This document shows positions 5,416-7,218 of a stretch of DNA of 7,218 bases, piece after piece. Source of the stretch: an uncultured Ignavibacteria bacterium (GTDB taxonomy: Bacteria > Bacteroidota > Ignavibacteria > Tepidaquicellales > Tepidaquicellaceae); the NCBI GenBank assembly GCA_937924675.1, contig CALEVL010000207.1, positions 1-7,218 of the forward strand, read 5' to 3'. Position 1 is the stretch's first letter. Each line of letters opens with the position of its first letter. The position numbers were made by a program, and so were the translations under genes. The notes beneath the pieces are model-generated. The model was not told the DNA's origin and searched no databases. It worked only from the letters and a program-made list of their open reading frames with translations.

Positions 5416-5790
5416 ATGTATAACATGCCATCTGAGTTACAAACTGCCAGGACATTTTTCCTGGTGTCGGGAATTATTAACATACTTGCATTCCTTGGCT
5501 GGGGAACTTCAACAATCATTGGAGGTGCGTTTTCGTGCGGACTCGGCTGTATAGTCGGAGTACTTCCGGTACTTAACATCATAAGCTGCATACTCGACTT
5601 CATCGCTTACAATAAACTCAACACGCTCAACAGAACGGGAACATACAGTACAATTCAAACCGCTGCAGTGTTTCAGATCGTAACCATACTCACAGGAAAT
5701 ATAGTAAGTTTCGTCTTCGGCATCATCACGTTGAATAACATCGGCGGCGACAGCACAAAAACTTTCCTGCAGGAGAGAGGCATCTATTAA
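5416..5790 (+). CDS. Hypothetical three-helix membrane protein
   Basis: A 124-residue protein I do not recognise with confidence. Three long hydrophobic stretches are visible: about 13-37 (FFLVSGIINILAFLGWGTST...), 42-65 (GLGCIVGVLPVLNIISCILDF...) and 83-106 (AAVFQIVTILTGNIVSFVFG...). A polar loop lies between the second and third (YNKLNTLNRTGTYST), and the C-terminal tail is short and charged (GDSTKTFLQERGIY). Three cysteines (41, 45, 58) lie in or next to the second helix. The start could be ATG 5416 or ATG 5425; neither has a Shine-Dalgarno, but the leader of 5416 is A-rich, which is usual in SD-poor Bacteroidota-type genes. It sits 80 bp after the DUF4870-like gene and 32 bp before prfA. 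Its architecture resembles its upstream neighbour, so the two may act together at the membrane, which is speculation. Confidence 0.7.
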   Translation: MYNMPSELQTARTFFLVSGIINILAFLGWGTSTIIGGAFSCGLGCIVGVLPVLNIISCILDFIAYNKLNTLNRTGTYSTIQTAAVFQIVTILTGNIVSFVFGIITLNNIGGDSTKTFLQERGIY

Positions 5791-5822
5791 TAAAATGAAT
5801 CTAGAAAAAGGCATCCGGTCTC

Positions 5823-6893
5823 ATGTTTGAAAAATTGGAAAGAGTTAAATCACGTTACGAAGAGATCGCTGTTCTGCTTGCAGATCCGGGCATCACAAGT
5901 AATCAGAATGAATACAGAAAATTATCGAAAGAGTATTCCGATCTGGGTGAAGTTGTAGAGGCTTATGACAAGTACGTTTCAACAAAGAGACTCTCCGAAG
6001 AAAACCGTGAGCTTATGTATTCTTCAAACGATCAGGAATTGAAAGAGCTTGCAAAAGCAGAACAGGAAGAACTTGATCTGCGGCTTGAAAAGATTGAAGC
6101 TCACATAAAAGAGTTGCTGATTCCTAAAGATCCGGCAGATGATAAGAATGCTATTTTTGAGATCAGGGCAGGTACAGGAGGTGAAGAAGCCGCTTTGTTT
6201 GCGGCAGATCTTTACAGAATGTACACGAGATATTTTGAGAGAAAGAATTGGAAGACCGAGCTTATGGATTTTAATGAGTCGTCAATTCCGGGAGGAGTCA
6301 AGGAAGTTGTCATAAGCGTTTCCGGAAAGAGCATTTATGGTGATCTCAAATACGAGAGCGGAGTTCACCGTGTGCAGAGAGTTCCGCAGACTGAATCAAG
6401 CGGAAGGGTTCATACATCTGCCGCATCTGTTGCCGTATTTCCGGAAGCTGAAGATGTTGATGTTGAGATAAATGAAAATGATCTGAGGATAGATGTCTTC
6501 AGGTCAGGCGGCGCCGGTGGACAGAATGTGAACAAGGTTGAGACTGCCATCCGCATTACACACATTCCAACCGGAATCGTAGTACAGTGCCAGGATGAAA
6601 GATCACAGTTGAAGAATAAGACAAAGGCAATGAAGGTACTGAGGTCACGGCTTTATGAGCTTGAACTTGAAAAGCGCGATAAGGAACTGACTTCACAAAG
6701 AAAGAAGATGGTTAAGTCAGGTGACAGAAGTGATAAGATCAGAACTTACAACTTTCCGCAAAACAGGCTCACCGATCATAGAATAGGTCTAACGCTTTAC
6801 AACCTTTCTGATATTATGGAGGGTGATCTTGATGAGATCATTGACAAGCTAAAGACCGCCGACAGAGCAGAGAGACTTGCTTCAGCCGAGTGA
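5823..6893 (+). CDS. prfA: Peptide chain release factor 1
   Basis: A complete 356-residue class I release factor, close to the usual length of about 360. RF1 reads UAA and UAG in the ribosomal A site and triggers hydrolysis of peptidyl-tRNA. The N-terminal helical domain (1-100) is followed by IRAGTGGEEAALFAADLYRMY (114-134), the codon-reading PxT motif as PQT (188-190) in RVPQTESSGRVHTSA, and the catalytic GGQ (232-234) in RSGGAGGQNVNKVETA. The C-terminus has the conserved YNFPQNRLTDHRIG and ends in DRAERLASAE. PxT rather than SPF distinguishes it from RF2. The glutamine of GGQ is the expected target of PrmC methylation; prmC, often next to prfA, is not found downstream here. The ATG at 5823 gives the standard MFEKLE... 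start; an AAGG lies 11 bases upstream, a weak SD. The 32-bp gap suggests co-transcription with the preceding membrane-protein gene. Confidence 0.97.
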   Translation: MFEKLERVKSRYEEIAVLLADPGITSNQNEYRKLSKEYSDLGEVVEAYDKYVSTKRLSEENRELMYSSNDQELKELAKAEQEELDLRLEKIEAHIKELLIPKDPADDKNAIFEIRAGTGGEEAALFAADLYRMYTRYFERKNWKTELMDFNESSIPGGVKEVVISVSGKSIYGDLKYESGVHRVQRVPQTESSGRVHTSAASVAVFPEAEDVDVEINENDLRIDVFRSGGAGGQNVNKVETAIRITHIPTGIVVQCQDERSQLKNKTKAMKVLRSRLYELELEKRDKELTSQRKKMVKSGDRSDKIRTYNFPQNRLTDHRIGLTLYNLSDIMEGDLDEIIDKLKTADRAERLASAE

Positions 6894-7038
6894 TATTCGC
6901 ACTTCATTTTAATTTGCCTGCATAGATTTTCGTGTTGTAATCAATCCGGATAATTCTAGTCGTAGCAGTGTCACCCGCACTATTTACTTTTCAGATCTTG
7001 TAACAAACTACGCGGGGACTCTGTGGGGATGGAAATTT

Positions 7039-7054
7039 CTCCGCGAACTCGGAG
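7039..7054. repeat. Small hairpin CTCCG/CGGAG
   Basis: CTCCG (7039-7043) and CGGAG (7050-7054) form a five-pair stem around CGAACT. It lies upstream of the left arm of the larger inverted repeat and probably belongs to the same repeat element. Confidence 0.35.
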
Positions 7055-7071
7055 CTTTCGTTGTGCAATTT

Positions 7072-7122
7072 GCGGTTAACTGTATCTCACGATTCTTTGC
7101 ATTCGAATGAAGAGTTAACCGC
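7072..7122. repeat. 10-bp perfect inverted repeat GCGGTTAACT
   Basis: GCGGTTAACT (7072-7081) and AGTTAACCGC (7113-7122) are exact reverse complements separated by 31 bases. To the right, CGCAGAG occurs twice 20 bases apart (7129-7135 and 7149-7155). The arrangement looks like two head-to-head copies of a dispersed repeat meeting in the loop. Confidence 0.55.
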
Positions 7123-7175
7123 GGAGGACGCAGAGTTGTCGCAAAGGTCGCAGAGCATGAGTTGTTGTTTCATGT

Positions 7176-7204
7176 GGGGTCAGGACTTTCGTCCTTCCGT
7201 CCCC
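7176..7204. repeat. GC-rich hairpin next to the second 13-bp repeat
   Basis: GGGG (7176-7179) pairs with CCCC (7201-7204), and AGGAC (7182-7186) pairs with GTCCT (7191-7195) around a TTTC loop, with an asymmetric internal loop between the two stems. No T-run follows, so it is more like a REP-type hairpin than a terminator. Confidence 0.4.
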
Positions 7205-7218
7205 GCAGTGTCACCCGG

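Larger units (their letters stand above)
6965..7217. repeat. 13-bp perfect direct repeat GCAGTGTCACCCG
   Basis: Identical copies lie at 6965-6977 and 7205-7217, enclosing 227 bp with the inverted repeat and hairpins. A direct repeat at both ends of a repeat-filled segment could be a target-site duplication, two copies of a REP-like unit, or recombination scars. The window ends at the second copy, so its extent is not known. Confidence 0.5.
6894..7218. other. Non-coding, repeat-rich tail after prfA
   Basis: I find no convincing coding frame in the last 325 bp. The section from about 6961 is richer in G+C than the other intergenic regions and is filled with short direct and inverted repeats. 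No clear intrinsic terminator follows prfA. The text resembles dispersed intergenic repeat families ('CTCTGCG...TTTGCGGTTAAC' and its reverse, 'GTTAACCGC...GACGCAGAG...CGCAAAGG') that I have seen in many environmental bacterial genomes, here diverged. Confidence 0.55.

Noticed and set aside
5509..5814. Minus-strand frame opposite the three-helix membrane protein
   Set aside because: The plus-strand frame has clear membrane-helix periodicity; the opposite frame has no recognisable features.
5823..6893. Release factor 2 (prfB)
   Set aside because: The codon-recognition motif is PxT (PQT), not SPF, and there is no in-frame TGA frameshift site near the start.
6894..7218. CRISPR array or insertion sequence with transposase
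   Set aside because: Repeats are too few and too irregular for CRISPR, and no transposase frame is present.

Overview
The window (about 42% G+C by eye) looks like a chromosomal segment from a member of the Bacteroidota/Chlorobiota/Ignavibacteriota assemblage. This is inferred from three things. A small secreted protein carries the fibronectin-like 'FEIERS...YFYRLK' module common in that group. Several genes lack a clear Shine-Dalgarno sequence. One promoter can be read as the Bacteroidota -33/-7 type. No rRNA or other phylogenetic marker except prfA is present, so the assignment is tentative.

The left half (1-4094) is on the minus strand. Read in the direction of transcription, it encodes an ATP-grasp carboxylate-amine ligase (4094-3075), a GCS2/YbdK-type glutamate-cysteine-ligase-like enzyme (3046-1898), an M29-type metallo-aminopeptidase (1874-852) and, after a structured 226-bp gap, the N-terminal 208 residues of a fourth protein that resembles the front part of a permuted ATP-grasp/glutathionylspermidine-synthase-like ligase (625 to beyond position 1). 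The first three are separated by only 28 and 23 bp and are probably one transcript. Two or three ATP-dependent amide-bond formers plus a peptidase suggest a small pathway that makes, and trims or recycles, an uncharacterised peptide-like or gamma-glutamyl metabolite. This is the best candidate for an undescribed system here; the product cannot be read from the sequence.

A divergent intergenic region of about 440 bp (4095-4533) holds short imperfect direct repeats, a bulged hairpin, and a good promoter that would give an almost leaderless transcript for the rightward genes.

The right half (4534-6893) is on the plus strand. It encodes a small secreted beta-sandwich-like protein, a DUF4870/Tic20-like membrane protein, an unrecognised three-helix membrane protein, and peptide chain release factor 1 (prfA), which is complete with GGQ and PxT motifs. 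The last 325 bp hold no gene but several short repeats: a perfect 10-bp inverted repeat, a 13-bp direct repeat at both ends of a 253-bp interval, CGCAGAG iterations and hairpins. It looks like a decayed composite of dispersed intergenic repeats.
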